Part shown: in pieces, positions 13,393 to 25,539 of the stretch | Layout of the letters: the number at the start of each line of letters is the position of its first letter | How positions within the stretch are numbered: the stretch's first letter is position 1 | Origin: Selaginella tamariscina | Lineage: Eukaryota > Streptophyta > Lycopodiopsida > Selaginellales > Selaginellaceae | Direction: 5' to 3' | Length of the DNA: 64,000 bases | Assembly (NCBI GenBank): GCA_003024785.1 | Contig: PUQB01000018.1 | Coordinates: forward strand, 367,717-431,716 | Program-made: the position numbers and the translations under genes | The notes under the pieces: generated by a model | Database searches by the model: none | What the model was told of the DNA's origin: nothing | Seen by the model: only the letters and a program-made list of their open reading frames with translations

Positions 13393-13430
<38 letters not shown>
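13393..13430. repeat. (TA)n microsatellite
   Basis: An uninterrupted TA run of about 38 bases marks a sharp change from AT-rich to balanced composition on its right side. Confidence 0.95.
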
Positions 13431-13433
<3 letters not shown>

Positions 13434-14270
13434 TAGGTCGCACAGCGGTTCTGCCTGTGGTGTTGCCAGTTGTTCTACTCAGGGCTGCACACCGCATTTG
13501 CGTCCACAATGCAGTAACATCGACTGCTGGACAGCCAAGGGCTTTTTGTAGCCGAGCTGCTTACAAGTGCATGACAGGACTATGGCTGGTTGCTTGCACA
13601 CACTAACTCGGCCCCGACCATCTCGCTGCATTGGCACCACTGTCAATAGGACGGACAAAGATGGAAGGTGCTGTAGTGGGAGCATTATGGGGTTGCGGTC
13701 ACGATGCTGGCCAGATCATCTTCGCTTGCTGTTCTTGATTCTCAAGGATAAGCACATAGACCTGTTAAGAACATGGAGTGCTCGGGTTGGGGTCTACACT
13801 TCTGGCTATGGTGCAGTTTGGTATTAAGAAGCTCAGGAGACGCCGGTACCTTGTCTAGCCGGAGAAGAATGTGAAGCAGACTATGGTGGAGTCCCAACAA
13901 AGCGGCCGTTCGTTTTGCCACATTCGGACGGGTGTTGTTCACGGTCTACAACTGATGCTTTGCTTGTGATACTCCCGGCTCTGGCTTTGCCTTCGCGCTT
14001 AGCAGGTATGTCGTTTCTCTTTTATGTTCTGCTCGGACGGTTGTTGCGATGGCCAGTTACACGCCTTTGTGGGATCCTGTAGTGACATGTTGCAGAAGAG
14101 GTTCCATGGGTTACGCAGAGGTTGTCACTCGGCTCCTCGTTGATAGCTATTGCGGTCGGCTCTCTATTCTCGTTGGAGAATGTTTTGGTGTTAGTCTATT
14201 CTGAAGAGCTCACTGGTCTTTTCAATTAGTTTATACAGGGGTTCTTCCCTAGTGCTTATTTTATTTTTTG
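13431..14270. other. Balanced-composition block of unknown nature
   Basis: About 840 bases of near 50% GC sit between AT-rich flanks. No frame exceeds about 90 codons and no protein family was recognised. The sharp edges, with (TA)n at the left and AT-rich repeat at the right, suggest an inserted or transduced segment, possibly part of a retroelement or a dead gene. Terminal repeats were not found. Confidence 0.4.
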
Positions 14271-14389
14271 TCAATTACTTGAATGGAATATTCAGTTCTT
14301 ATGGAATATACTCGTCTGAATGTCATTAAATACATGAAAAGTATAATTAGACAAATTTATAAATTATAATTAAAGTAAATATATCTTTG

Positions 14390-15980
14390 CTCCTTCAATT
14401 TATTCATACAAAACAATATGTTAATGAAATGTTATAAAATTTTAACTTAAATAACTTCATAAACTATTAAAAAAATATAAATTCAACTATTAAATAAAGC
14501 ATTTAAAGTTATATATTTCAATAAAAAATTAATATTTAAATGTTATTTTTAGAATAACTTCTTCTTTTTAAAATATATTTTCAAGATAAAAGAACCATTG
14601 TTCTTCTCACGAAAGTATTAAAATATAAATGACCGTAATATTTAAAAAAATATAATATTTTATATCTATTGTGTAAATTGAATAACCTAGATTTATTAGT
14701 AATGATATATTTATAATGTATTTAAATTTAAAAAATTAGAACTAAGTTAAATTCTAATGTAATATAATTGAATAACTTATGACATTTATTTTAAAATGTT
14801 TTAAATAGAAAAATACTTTGTTATGTAAATAAGAACCATAATATATATGAATTCTAAATACATTTTAGTATTTGCTATATAATATTATTATCTTAGATTT
14901 GTAATATTTAATAATAATGTTGTTCTTAATGACATTAAAATTTCTTTTATGCGGTAATGAGTTTTTTTGTATAATGTGTTATTTGAAAATAATGTAAATA
15001 ATAATTAATAAAATTATATTACAATTATTACATATTCAAAACTTAATATTAAATCTTTCATTGGCTTTAATTATTAACATTTTAATAATACTTTTTATCA
15101 CTTTTATTATATATTTATAACTCAAATGTTATAAATAAATGTGATTAATTTAAAAGTACTCTAGACATCTTTAAAAAAATAAAATAACTTAAATAATGAA
15201 ATTTATATAAAAGTTGAATACAAACAAAATTAAATTGTTTTTGTTAAAACAATAAATCATATCATTTGAATCATTTACAATTACTATCTATATTATTAAA
15301 AAAAAATTAATATAATATAATCATCAATAAAAGTCACAACAACTTAAATAGATTAGTATAATTATTAATATATCAAATTATTATAGTACAACCTATTATA
15401 AATATATCACATTTGGTTAAACATTATACTATTTTACAATATATTTAAGTAATCATAATAAATATAATTTATTATTATTATTAATTATTTATTATTCATA
15501 ATACATTAAAATCTACAAATACAAAAACATTCACCTAAATTTAAAAAATATTGTTATTACTAATTGAAGATTTTAAATTTAATATTTTCTTATTAAATGT
15601 TATCATTAACATTGATGACAATAGTAAATGATTGATTACAAAGTAACACTATTAAGTGCAATAAAATGAATAAATTCTAAATCAAAATAAATAAATAAAA
15701 TTTAAAACACGAAAAAAACTTAATAATTATAATTGAAACAAACATGTATATCTGTTTAAACAAATTAAATTAAAGAGAAGGTTGCAAAATATTTAATGAA
15801 GTTAAAGATTTTTCAGTAAATTAGATTGAAAAACAAATTAATAATTGCGACATCGAATTAATTTTGGTGGCTTATGTTGTTAAAAAATAAGTAAATATAT
15901 TTGATATGTTGTATGTTGATTTTTTTAATTGTTCTGTTATATTATTTATTTCATTGCCCTCATGATATATTGTATTGTTA
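14390..15980 (+). repeat. AT-rich dispersed repeat, copy A
   Basis: This very AT-rich block shares long collinear similarity with 25540-26540 (same strand) and with 39770-41310 and 60880-62450 (opposite strand). Shared landmarks include TTAATGAAATGTTATAAAAT, TTTTTAGAATAACTTCTTC and ATGAAAGTATTAAAATATAA-like strings. Nothing coding was seen, and no terminal repeat was identified, so the class is unknown. Confidence 0.6.
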
Positions 15981-16999
15981 ATATTTGTTATTTTTGAATA
16001 CCTTTAAAAACTAAAGAAAATATATTATTATTCATTTAATTTGTTAAAATTGAATGGTCAAAAAAGGTAAACTCTTAATTTATTTTAAAATAATTAATAT
16101 TTGGTGATTTATAAGACTTGTAAATTAAAATGTCTAGAGCCTTATTTAAATATTTTTATTAAGTAAAAGTTGATATTTAAATAATTATAAAACTAAAGAG
16201 TTTTTTTTTATTAATTTGTAAATGCTAATTGCTCCTTCTTATATAGAATGACATTATATAAATTTATGAGTTTCTTTTTCACTAAAAAAATTTATATGAT
16301 ATTGATAATGACTAATGTTCACTACATTTAATTACAAAATATTTTATGTGTATATATTTTTTTCTTTTTATTTATTTACTTATTATTTGTATGAGAGAGT
16401 AATTAAAAGAGCAAGGAAATGAACATATATCTTTGTAATATGTGTGTTTTAATGTATTATAATGAATAAAAGTATATGCAATTTTAATAATGTAATAAAA
16501 AGAAAATATGTATACATGTGTCAGAGAGAAAAAACTTTTTAAATGTTAGGTTTATAAAAGTTTTGTGTATATTATTTGTATAATGACGTATTAAAATAAT
16601 GCATCTCATTATATAAAGTAGTGTAACTTAAGTTTAAATAGTTAAAGCTCTTATACATAATGTATTGAATGACATAATAATTTGTTACATTTATGTATAA
16701 GTAAATGAATGACATAATAAATTTGTTACATTTATGTATAAGTAAACTATGTAATCACGTCTGCTAATATAAGCATATACTTATACATGTGGTATAAAAT
16801 ATGAATAATAAAAATTATTATTTAAACATAAATTATCATTTAGGAGTTTTTAAAAAAATTATGCATATATTTTAAGAATATGCCTTAGATGATTACACAA
16901 TACTTAAATAATTATATCTTTTCAATTTTACATATAATCATGTTGGTTAACGAGGTGTATATATAATCATTTCTTTCATATATAATTTATTTAGTAAAC
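15981..16999. other. AT-rich spacer with a short tandem duplication
   Basis: Mostly AT-rich and featureless. A 40-base unit beginning TGAATGACATAATAA is tandemly duplicated at about 16666-16705 and 16706-16746. The right edge is the insertion site of the gypsy element. Confidence 0.6.
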
Positions 17000-17204
17000 T
17001 GTAAGATACTGTATATTAGGTAACGTACCGTATATACGCATGTGTATATACGCACATGCGTAGTGACACATGGGTGGTGATCTGGCCCCCATGTGTCAGC
17101 GCCACGTGTCGCATGTGTGCCACGTGGCAGGAGACCTCCTGTATATAAGCAGGGTTTTTGTAAACTAATATATCAGATTTTCATTTAATATATCTGCTCT
17201 TTCA
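17000..17204 (+). repeat. 5' LTR of gypsy element 1, with G-box/ABRE
   Basis: The LTR is about 205 bases, from TGTAAGATACTG to ATCTGCTCTTTCA. It contains GCCACGTGTC and the palindrome GCCACGTGGC (G-box/ABRE type), and a TATATAAGC TATA-like box near 17143. The 3' copy has lost two bases in that box. The sequence after the LTR (TTGGTGGAGAAG) is the expected primer-binding position, but I did not match it to a tRNA. Confidence 0.9.
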
Positions 17205-17257
17205 TTGGTGGAGAAGTTGGGTATTCCTTTCTTCCGCATTTTCTTTTTCTTGTTTCC

Positions 17258-18337
17258 ATGACAATGAACATGGAGACGGCTTTTAGCATTATTGCTACTG
17301 CTATTGATGCACAAACTAAGTTGTTGGAGCGCTTCGTTGAGGGTCCGTCCTCCTCTTCCCCGTCTGAGCCTCATGCCGGGGGATCTGCTTCTAGTACTCC
17401 TTCATCTTCTTCACAGGCCACAAATCCGAGGGTTCGACCCCGATCTTTTTGTGGTGATCCGGGAGATGATGTATACCACTGGTTTGATCATTTCCAAGTC
17501 ATTGTTCGTTACATGGTTGGGATGAGGCCCGTGCTCTCAGAGAATTCCCTACATGTTTGGAAGGCCCTGCGCTCAAGTGGTATAATGGATTGGCTGCGGA
17601 GATTCAAGCCAATAGTAATCGGTTAACGGAATGTCCTCAAACGTACGTTTGGCAAAGTTGAGGATTCAGATGATGCTTTCCAACAACTGCATGCGATACG
17701 ACAACATCCTGGTGAGTCTGTTATGCGGTTCAGTATTAGGTTCGGGGATTTAGTTCGGCGTGCATATCCTAACATGCCTGAGCCTATTAAGCTCGGTATG
17801 TTATGGCCAACTATGCGACCCGAACTTGTTCGATTCGTTCGGGCTCTTCGTCCTACCACATTGGAGGAAGCTTTTGCACTAGCTCAACGTTTTGAGTTGG
17901 TGCCTGGTGAGGGCCGTGTTCCCCTTGGGTTACCTGCTCCTCTTGTTCAGCGTGCTGATCCAATGGAGGTTGATGCTGCTGCATATGTGCCCGCACGACA
18001 AGCCTTTCGTGGTCGACCTCGGGGCCCACCCCGTGACCACCTCCACGAAATCGTCCTGCACCTGCTCCAGTTCCTGCCCGTGGTGGTCAAAATCCACGGA
18101 TTCGTGACAGGAGGAATCGGAACAATGCAGGTCACCCAATCAAGTTCATTGTGGGCCTGTTGGGCACCTGGACATACTTGGCGGGCATGCGATGTGTATC
18201 CTGATTGGCGTCCACCACATCCAGGCTGGCGACCATATGTTCCGGATGGTGTACCTGTGGCGGCCATTATGTCTGATGATGAGCTTCCAGATGATGACGC
18301 TTCTCTTGCGGGTGGATCTGTTGCGGAAAACCAGTAA
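17258..18337 (+). CDS. gag of gypsy element 1, frame-broken
   Basis: Capsid-like polyprotein. The start at 17258 gives MTMNMETAFSIIATAIDAQ and a Ser/Pro-rich segment, then a retrotransposon-gag region (WFDHFQ..., then DAFQQLHAIRQHPGESV and RFVRALRPTTLEEAFALAQ). A CCHC zinc-knuckle candidate (CWAPGHTWRAC) lies near 18158-18190. Its first cysteine pair only aligns if one more G is present in the TGTGGG run. The frame also breaks near 17560-17720. It stops at 18337 (VAENQ). Confidence 0.75.
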
Positions 18338-18369
18338 TCGTACGGGCGACGGAGGGATCCCGTGCGATG

Positions 18370-21300
18370 GAAACTCCACCTCCATGTTTTTTCGCTATGC
18401 ATATCAAGGGTTGCAAGTTCCACCAAATCATCCAGTTTTCACATTTTCTGCACGAGTGAATGATGTTTCAGTCACAGTACTTGTGGATACAGGATCTAGT
18501 GTCTTCCATAACTACTTCTCTGGCGCATCGGTGCTCATTACCCTTGAGACGAGCAGATAAGGTCTTGCACATTTTATATGGTAATGGGCAGTCTCGTGCA
18601 GTATCACAGTACACCACTTCGACTACACTGTTATGGGTGCCAACTGTAAGTTTCCCTCTGGGTCTCTTAGGGTTGTCCCTTCCCAGGTCTTTGACATCAT
18701 TCTGGGATGTGATTGGTTAAAGCAGTCGAAAGGTACATGTGATTTTTCACTCTCTCCTCCTGTATTACGCTTGGAGTCTGTGTCTTTGCAGTCTGTTCCT
18801 TTACGTCCAGAGAAGTTTGTTGCTGTTTGTATCACGCATACAGCTCCTTTGATTCCGGTCTTGGGATGGTGTTCATCTCAACAGGTTCAAATGCCGGATC
18901 CGTCACCTGAGTGTCGAGCACACTGCATCGAACAACTTAAGAAACAGTATGCAAGTTTGTTCAAATTTGATCTGTCCCAAGGTGCACGTGTGAAGACTCG
19001 ACACTGTATACCCACCGGCAATGCAAAGCCTTTCAAAGTCCCGGTTCGACGCAGGTCACCAAAGGAGTTATCAGCCATGCGAACAGCTGTTACTGATATG
19101 ATTGGTAAACGAGTGTGTCGTCCGTCACGGAGTCCATGGGCATGTGAACCTCATTTGGTTCCCAAGCCTGATGGATCTCTCCGATTTTGTGTGGATTACC
19201 GACCTCTTAACGATGTTACCATCAAAGATGTCTATCCACTTCCGAACTCTGCCGATCTATTAGATCGTTTGGGTCAGAGTCGATGGTTTACTAAGTTGGA
19301 TTTGGCATCAGGATATTGGCAGGTTCCTATGGCTGAGGAGGATATTCCAAAAACGGCCTTCCGGACACCATTTGGTCTTTACGAGTTTTTGGTCATGCCT
19401 TTTGGATTGACTTCAGCTCCTGCCACCTTTCAACGCATGATGGATGAGCTTCTTTCCGATATGCCTGATATCACTGCCGATTTTATCGACGATGTGCTCA
19501 TTCATGGGTCTGGTTCTTGGGAGGATCACATTCGTGATGTACGGCGCGTTCTTGATCGATTTCGAGAAGTTGGCCTGAAGTTGAAACTTGAAAAGTGTGT
19601 GTTTGGTTCGACCGACACCACTTACTTGGGTTACCGTATATCTCGAGAGGGTTTACAGGTGGATCCAATGAAGTTGCGAGCTGTTCGAGAGTTCCTCGTC
19701 CCGTACAGTACAGGAAGTCCAGCGTTTCTTGGGCACGGTGCAGTACTTGGGTCATCGATCATCTCACTGATCGAACTGCCCCTCGGGAGTTAGTTCGTCC
19801 ACAGGTATCTTTCAGGTGGACTCGCAGGTGTCAGCAGGCATTTGACCAGTTAAAAGAGTTCCTGACAACTCCACCATTGCTTCAATACCCAGATTTTACT
19901 CGTCCGTTCATTTTACGAGTAGATGCCTCAGATGTTGGTATTGGTGGTGTATTGATGCAAACTGATGCTGTGGATTCTTCAATTCGACACCCGGTGGCTT
20001 ACATTAGTCGAGTACTCACGCCGGCTGAGCGGAATTATTCCACTACTGAAAAAGAATGCCTTGCTGCTGTTTGGGGTTTTGAACGACTTCATGCCTACTT
20101 ACATGGGAGTGAAACGCTTTTGGAGTGTGATCATGCTGCTGTCACTTCCTTATTAAAACGGAAGAATTTAGTGGGTCGCGTAGCCAGATGGGCATTACGT
20201 CTCCAGGTATATAACTTTAAGGTGGTGCACAGGCCTGGGCGAACAATGGTGGATGCGGATGCACTTTCTCGAGCACCCCTCTCCGATTCCACTTTGCCTG
20301 CTCATGCAGTAGCTGCAGCATTCGGTTTGATACAAGCCCCTCAGGTATTCGATGCCGACTTACCATCCTTGGAACAGTGGCAGGATGCTCAAAAACATGA
20401 ACCATGGACGAGGCAATTACGCGATGCGTTTGCAATCCGTCTTCCGAACCTCGGTTTCGACAATATCATGCTCAGTTTCGACTTCAGGATGGTTTATTGT
20501 ATTTTATTGGGACAAATCCAGAGGACAGATGGCGTTTGGCTGTACCCTCTACATATGTTCCACACCTTCTTCGAGCATATCATGATTCACCTATTGTTGG
20601 AGGTCATCTTGGTCACAACGAGTGTTGGAGAAGCTGCGCCGATCATTTTATTGGCCAGCATGCGTGGTGATGTGATCAGGTATATTCAAAGTTGTCCCAC
20701 TTGTCAAACTCGGAATTCCTCTACGACTCGGGCCATGGGTGTTGGAATCCATCAATGTCTCTCGCCCTTTTGAGTTAATTGCAGTGGATTTAATGGGACC
20801 TTTTCCACGTTCTTCTCAAGGTAACCAGTACATCATTGTTATCCGATTATTTAACTCGATGGGTAGGGTTGGTGCTCTTCCGGATGCAACTGCCATGTCA
20901 ACAGCTTTGTTTCTGTTCGATAATGTGGTTTTGCAGCATTCTTGTCCAGAGCGGATGTTATCAGACAATGGCCCCGCTTTCATTGCAGAGGTATTCCGAG
21001 TGTTGTGTGAGAGGTTAGGGGTAAAACATTCATTTGCCTCTCCGTATCATCCACAAACTGATGGTTTGGTGGAGCGATTGAATCGGACCTTCAAGGGTAT
21101 GATCTCGAAGTATGTGAACTTCAATCACACGGACTGGGATTGGTATTTGCGATGTTTGAGATTTGCTTATGTAACAGGCATTCAGAGTTCGATTGGTATC
21201 TCTCCATTCAAGGCATTGTATGGATATGATCCTAAGTTGCCTAGTGAATTGGGGTTATCATCGAATCTGCCACGTGCCGAGGATGCAAAGATGTGGGCTC

Positions 21301-21713
21301 GACATTTGGATGCTGTTTTGCCTCTTCTGCGTGCAGAGTCTGCTGAACATCTTGGTCGAGCTCAAATGCGGCAGCAATCTTCTTACAATGCACGACATCA
21401 AATTCCACCAGATTTTGCTGACGGTGACTTAGTCCTGGTACGTTTTCCCAAGCTGACTGCACCTGGGCTTGCAACTGGTTTATTACACAAGTGGCTTGGT
21501 CCCTACCGAGTACTCCGAAAGGTTGGTCCTCAGGTATATCAAGTAAAGTTGGTGGGATCTCATGAGGTTGAGATAGTTCACGTGGTTCGAATGAAACGGT
21601 TTGTCGTTCGAGACTCGTTGAGTACATTTGGTCATACCTTAGATGGCCCAGCTCACACGGATCCAGGACCATCAGATCCATCACCATCTACACAGCCGCA
21701 GAGGGGAGGATAG
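18370..21713 (+). CDS. pol of gypsy element 1: protease, RT, RNase H, integrase; frame-broken
   Basis: Protease motif VLVDTGSS lies near 18478-18501. Reverse transcriptase has [24 protein letters not shown] and the catalytic FIDD (about 19480-19491). RNase H begins ILRVDASDVGIGGVL (about 19910) and has STTEKECLA. Integrase has an H...H...C...C zinc region (about 20582-20705), a DDE core (AVDLMGPF, LSDNGPAF, LVERLNR) and a GPY/F-type module (LGPYRVL). It stops at 21713, next to the LTR. Frame switches near 18550, 19700, 20460 and 20660-20740 interrupt an otherwise well-preserved protein. Catalytic residues are retained, so the element is recently dead or mis-sequenced. Confidence 0.85.
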
Positions 21714-21917
21714 TGTAAGATACTGTATATTAGGTAACGTACCGTATATACGCATGTGTATATACGCACATGCGTAGTGACACATGGGTGGTGATCTGGC
21801 CCCCATGTGTCAGCACCACGTGTCGCATGTGTGCCACGTGGCAGGAGACCTCCTGTATAAGCAGGGTTTTTTGTAAACTAATATATCAGATTTTCATTTA
21901 ATATATCTGCTCTTTCA
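21714..21917 (+). repeat. 3' LTR of gypsy element 1
   Basis: It matches the 5' LTR except for GCACC versus GCGCC in the G-box region, TGTATAAGC versus TGTATATAAGC in the TATA region, and one extra T in the following T run. Confidence 0.92.
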
Positions 21918-22307
21918 AACTACCCAAATTTATTCAAACAACTAAATATTTTACAATAAAACTAAGTGAAATGTAAAAAATTTGTTGTTTAAAAACTTCA
22001 ATGTAAGAAATATTTTACAAATGTACAACGAATTTATAAAATATACATGTATAATGGTTATATAAAAGTAATTTAATTTTAATTTGTACAAATTAAAAGA
22101 ATTAAAAAGTTTAAACAAGTTTTATTATTTTATTAAGAATAAAAATAAAAACGTAAGTCTTTAAACAATTATATTTATTAAAGAATTTCTAAAAACTTAC
22201 ACTAATACAAAAAAATTAAAATATTTAGTTATAATAATCATATATCATTCAATTTTTATTTTAGCTTTAAGTTTTATTTATAATTGTATCAAATTATAAA
22301 ATCAACG
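21918..22307. other. AT-rich spacer
   Basis: AT-rich sequence between the gypsy 3' LTR and the PPR pseudogene. No feature was recognised. Confidence 0.6.
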
Positions 22308-24496
22308 ATGCAGATTGAAAATGATATGTTTAGGGTGGGTTTGAAGGAGATTGAGAATGCTTTGAAACAGGTTGAACAACAGATCAACCAGGTTAGTGCA
22401 TACGCCGCTCTATTCAGCAGTGTGCCAAGTCCAAGAACATCCTACACGGCAACTAGTTCATGAACACATAGTGACTGCTGGCTACGGAACTACACTCTTC
22501 TAGGAGTCCACCTGATTCAAGATGTACAGCAACTGTGGGAGTCTACAAGGACGCTCGTGTGATTTCAACAAGCTCCAATACAGAGCTTGATGATCACGTA
22601 CAACTTCATGATCAGTGCTTTGATCGAGCATGGTTGCTGCAGGGAGGCTCTGGATATGTTTTGGAACATGACGTAGCAGACGCGCATACATACTCAAGGA
22701 TTCTACTCGCATGCTGTCGTCCTGCAGGTATATCAGATGGCAAAGCGATACACAAAGAGTTCTGGAGGATCCTTCACAGATGAACATTGTAGTGCAGAAT
22801 GCACTCATGAACATGTACATGAATGCAGGAGGATTGAAGATGCAAGGCTAGTGTTGATTCCATGTCCGAGCTCAATGTAGTGTCCTGGAACTCGATAATC
22901 ACTGCATATACGCAGAGTGGGCATCTACAGGAAGCTCTTACTCTCTACGATGCAATGGACGTGGAGCCGACTAGTACGACATTTGCATGTGTGTTGAGTG
23001 CTTGTTCAGAGCTGGAGAAGGGAAGGAGATGCACCGGAGAATCATGGAGAAAGGATTTCATTCCGACACGAAAGTCCAGAACGCTCTGGTGTATATGTAC
23101 TCAAGGGCAGGGAGCATTCATCTGGAGAGGAATGCTTCAGAGAGGCGCAGGAGAGGGATGCTATCTCTTGGAACACAATGATTGGTGGGTATGTACAGAA
23201 GTGGCATGCCAGGGAAGCTCTTAGTCTCTTCTACAGAATGGAGCTGGAAGGTGTAGTGCCGGACTCTGTAACATTCACGATACTAACAGGTGCTTGTGAG
23301 AAGCATGAGGAGCATAGATGGATTCATACGCGAATCATAGCAAGGTGGATTTGTCTCTCATGTAAAATGTGAGAACGGGCTCGTTGCTATGTATGCAAAG
23401 TCAGGAGAACTGGAAACTGCAAGGTCTGGTTCGATGGAAACCTTAGACAAGAACATGAGTTCATGGACGACAATGATCGTGGCTTACGCACAACGGGTTA
23501 CGACAAGGAGGTATTGGGATATACACAGAGATGAAGAGCAAAGTGGTGGAGCCTGACTTTGTTATGTTTCCAACTTATAGTGACTGCCTGCAGGAGCTTA
23601 GAGGAAGGGAAACGAATCGCTGAGCATATAAACCGCTACTGGATCACGGACTCCCTCTTCGGACAATGCTCTTGTGACGATGTATGCCAACTGTGGGCAT
23701 ATCGAGTATGCAAAGGCTGTGTTCGATGGGATGTATGAGAGAGCTTCGTGTCATGGACGGCAATGATATCTGCATACGCACAATCGGGTATCACCCGAAG
23801 CAATAGAGAGTTACGAGGAGATGGAGAAGGAGAAGGTGAAACCGGTTCCCATAAACTTGCGAGTAGTTCTCGGTGCATATTGTGAAGTCGGGTCGCTACA
23901 GAGAGGGAGGAGGTTTCACGAGACGATCGTTGAGATGGGATTCTCTTCAGAGATGATGGTGCAGAATGCACTCGTGAACATGTATGGTAAGTGTGGTAGT
24001 GTGGAGTCTGCAAAGAGGGTTCGATGAGATGAAGACAAGGAATGTGATATCGTGGACAGCGATGATTGCAGCTATGCACGGAATGCATTCCCACTTGAGG
24101 CTTTAGAGTTGTACAAGGAGATGTGTTTGGATGGGATTCTCCCAAGCTTGGCGACGTTTACATGTGTTCTTGCAGCTTGCAGCTATGCAGGAGTTATGGA
24201 GGAAGGCAGGAGGCAGCTGGTGTCAATGAGGTGTGACTATGGGGTGAGTCCTACACAGGAGCATTTCTTGTGTGGTGGATCTGCTTGGGAGAGCAGGATG
24301 GCTCAAGGAGGCTGAGGAGTTTATAAGTGCCAAGAGGTCGGAGGTGGATGATGTTGTATGGAAGGCCTTGTTGAGTGGTTGCAAGATACATTGTGATGCT
24401 AAGATTGGGGGTTTTGCTGCTGGACAAGTGCCTGGAGACACTTGTTCATATATAAACATCCATTCGGAGCTTGGGGACACCAACAGAAGGTCATAA
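22308..24496 (+). pseudogene. PPR pseudogene with E-domain remnant
   Basis: From ATG 22308 (MQIENDMFRVGLKEIENALK) the three frames in turn give PPR peptides: LVHEHIVTAGYG-like, MITYNFMISALIEHGCCREA, NVVSWNSIITAYTQSGHLQEA, ISWNTMIGGYVQKW, MVQNALVNMYGKCGSVESA and FTCVLAACSYAGVMEEGRR. An E-type end (MVDLLGRAGWLKEAEEFIS, VWKALLSGCKIH) stops at 24496. This is a PLS-type layout with reading-frame changes at roughly eight or more places plus in-frame stops, far more than in the PPR gene at 4469. Sequencing error alone is unlikely, so it is called a pseudogene. A partial copy lies at 27103. Confidence 0.8.
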
Positions 24497-25539
24497 GGAT
24501 ACATAGTAACTACATTTACTTGTATGTGAGTTGAGTGATTCTTAACTTCAAAAGAGGATATATACATATGTGTATGTGTGTGTGTGTGTGTGTGTGTAAG
24601 GATATATAATAACGTGTGAGAGCTCGTCGGCTTGTGAACCGAACCGTGTTTGAGTCACACCTCCTTAGTAATTAGGAATGATATTATGTGTGTTCTTGGG
24701 GTTAGACTGATATATATAAGCATATTTTGATATATTGTTATGATTACTTGGTGCAAATTACACATATTTTAGATTGATGAACAAACTTCATGAAAATATA
24801 ATAAATTTTTAAAAGTTAATAAGCTAGTTTTCTATATGTATTTTATTTTTTATTTATAATGTTCAAAGGTCAACAATCTACATAATGCGGCAGTACACAA
24901 GTGCGCGGTAGTAAATCTAAAATTATTGTTATTTTATGTTTAATTCACATATAAAAATGATTACCAATATAGATATTTTTTATTTAATTTTATAAATTTG
25001 TATTTGAGTGGCTTTTTTTATATTTAAGAAAGTGTATGTTTAATAGGTAATTTATTAAAAATAGTAAATATGCTTAATAAATACTAACAATGATTTAAAG
25101 ATAAATTAAAAATACATATTTTAATTTAAATAATGCTAATTAAATAATTAATAAAATATCAAAATTTATATAATATCTCAAAGTAATAAATATATAGTTT
25201 TTGTTTAAATGTAGCACGAGTAATACCATCAGAACATTGTTATTTACAGACACATTATAAAAACGGTACAAGGGTTTGCATAAAGTAAATTCATCATTCA
25301 TATCCCAGAGGTAAATTTAACACGTGTGTATAATTAATATAAATGTATGATAAGTATAATTAATATTATATGTCTACATTAATACAATACATGTGTGTAT
25401 AATTAATGTATGTGTCTATATTATGGAGGTAATACAATACATGTGTGAAATAGTACGTGTACTACTGTATTATGGTGTAAATATATAATGCGTATTTACG
25501 ATAACTACTGTTATTTAGTAGAGAAGGATGACATATAAT
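24497..25539. other. AT-rich spacer with (TG)n tract
   Basis: A (TG)n microsatellite is at about 24570-24597. The rest is AT-rich with no recognised gene. Confidence 0.6.

Larger units (their letters stand above)
17000..21917 (+). mobile_element. Ty3/gypsy LTR retrotransposon, near full length
   Basis: Two LTRs (17000-17204, 21714-21917) flank gag and pol in the order protease, reverse transcriptase, RNase H, integrase, which defines Ty3/gypsy. The LTRs differ by about one substitution and two small indels, so the insertion is young. A polypurine tract (GAGGGGAGGA) abuts the 3' LTR, and the pol stop codon TAG at 21711-21713 touches the LTR. Reading AAACT as the target duplication (before 17001 and after 21916) makes the LTR GT...TC; a TG...CA reading leaves no perfect duplication. 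Internal frames are broken several times, each compatible with missing bases. No chromodomain was seen after integrase. Confidence 0.92.

Noticed and set aside
17258-21713. Host gene status for the gag/pol frames
   Set aside because: Paired LTRs, a polypurine tract and the protease-RT-RNase H-integrase order show a retrotransposon, not a domesticated gene.
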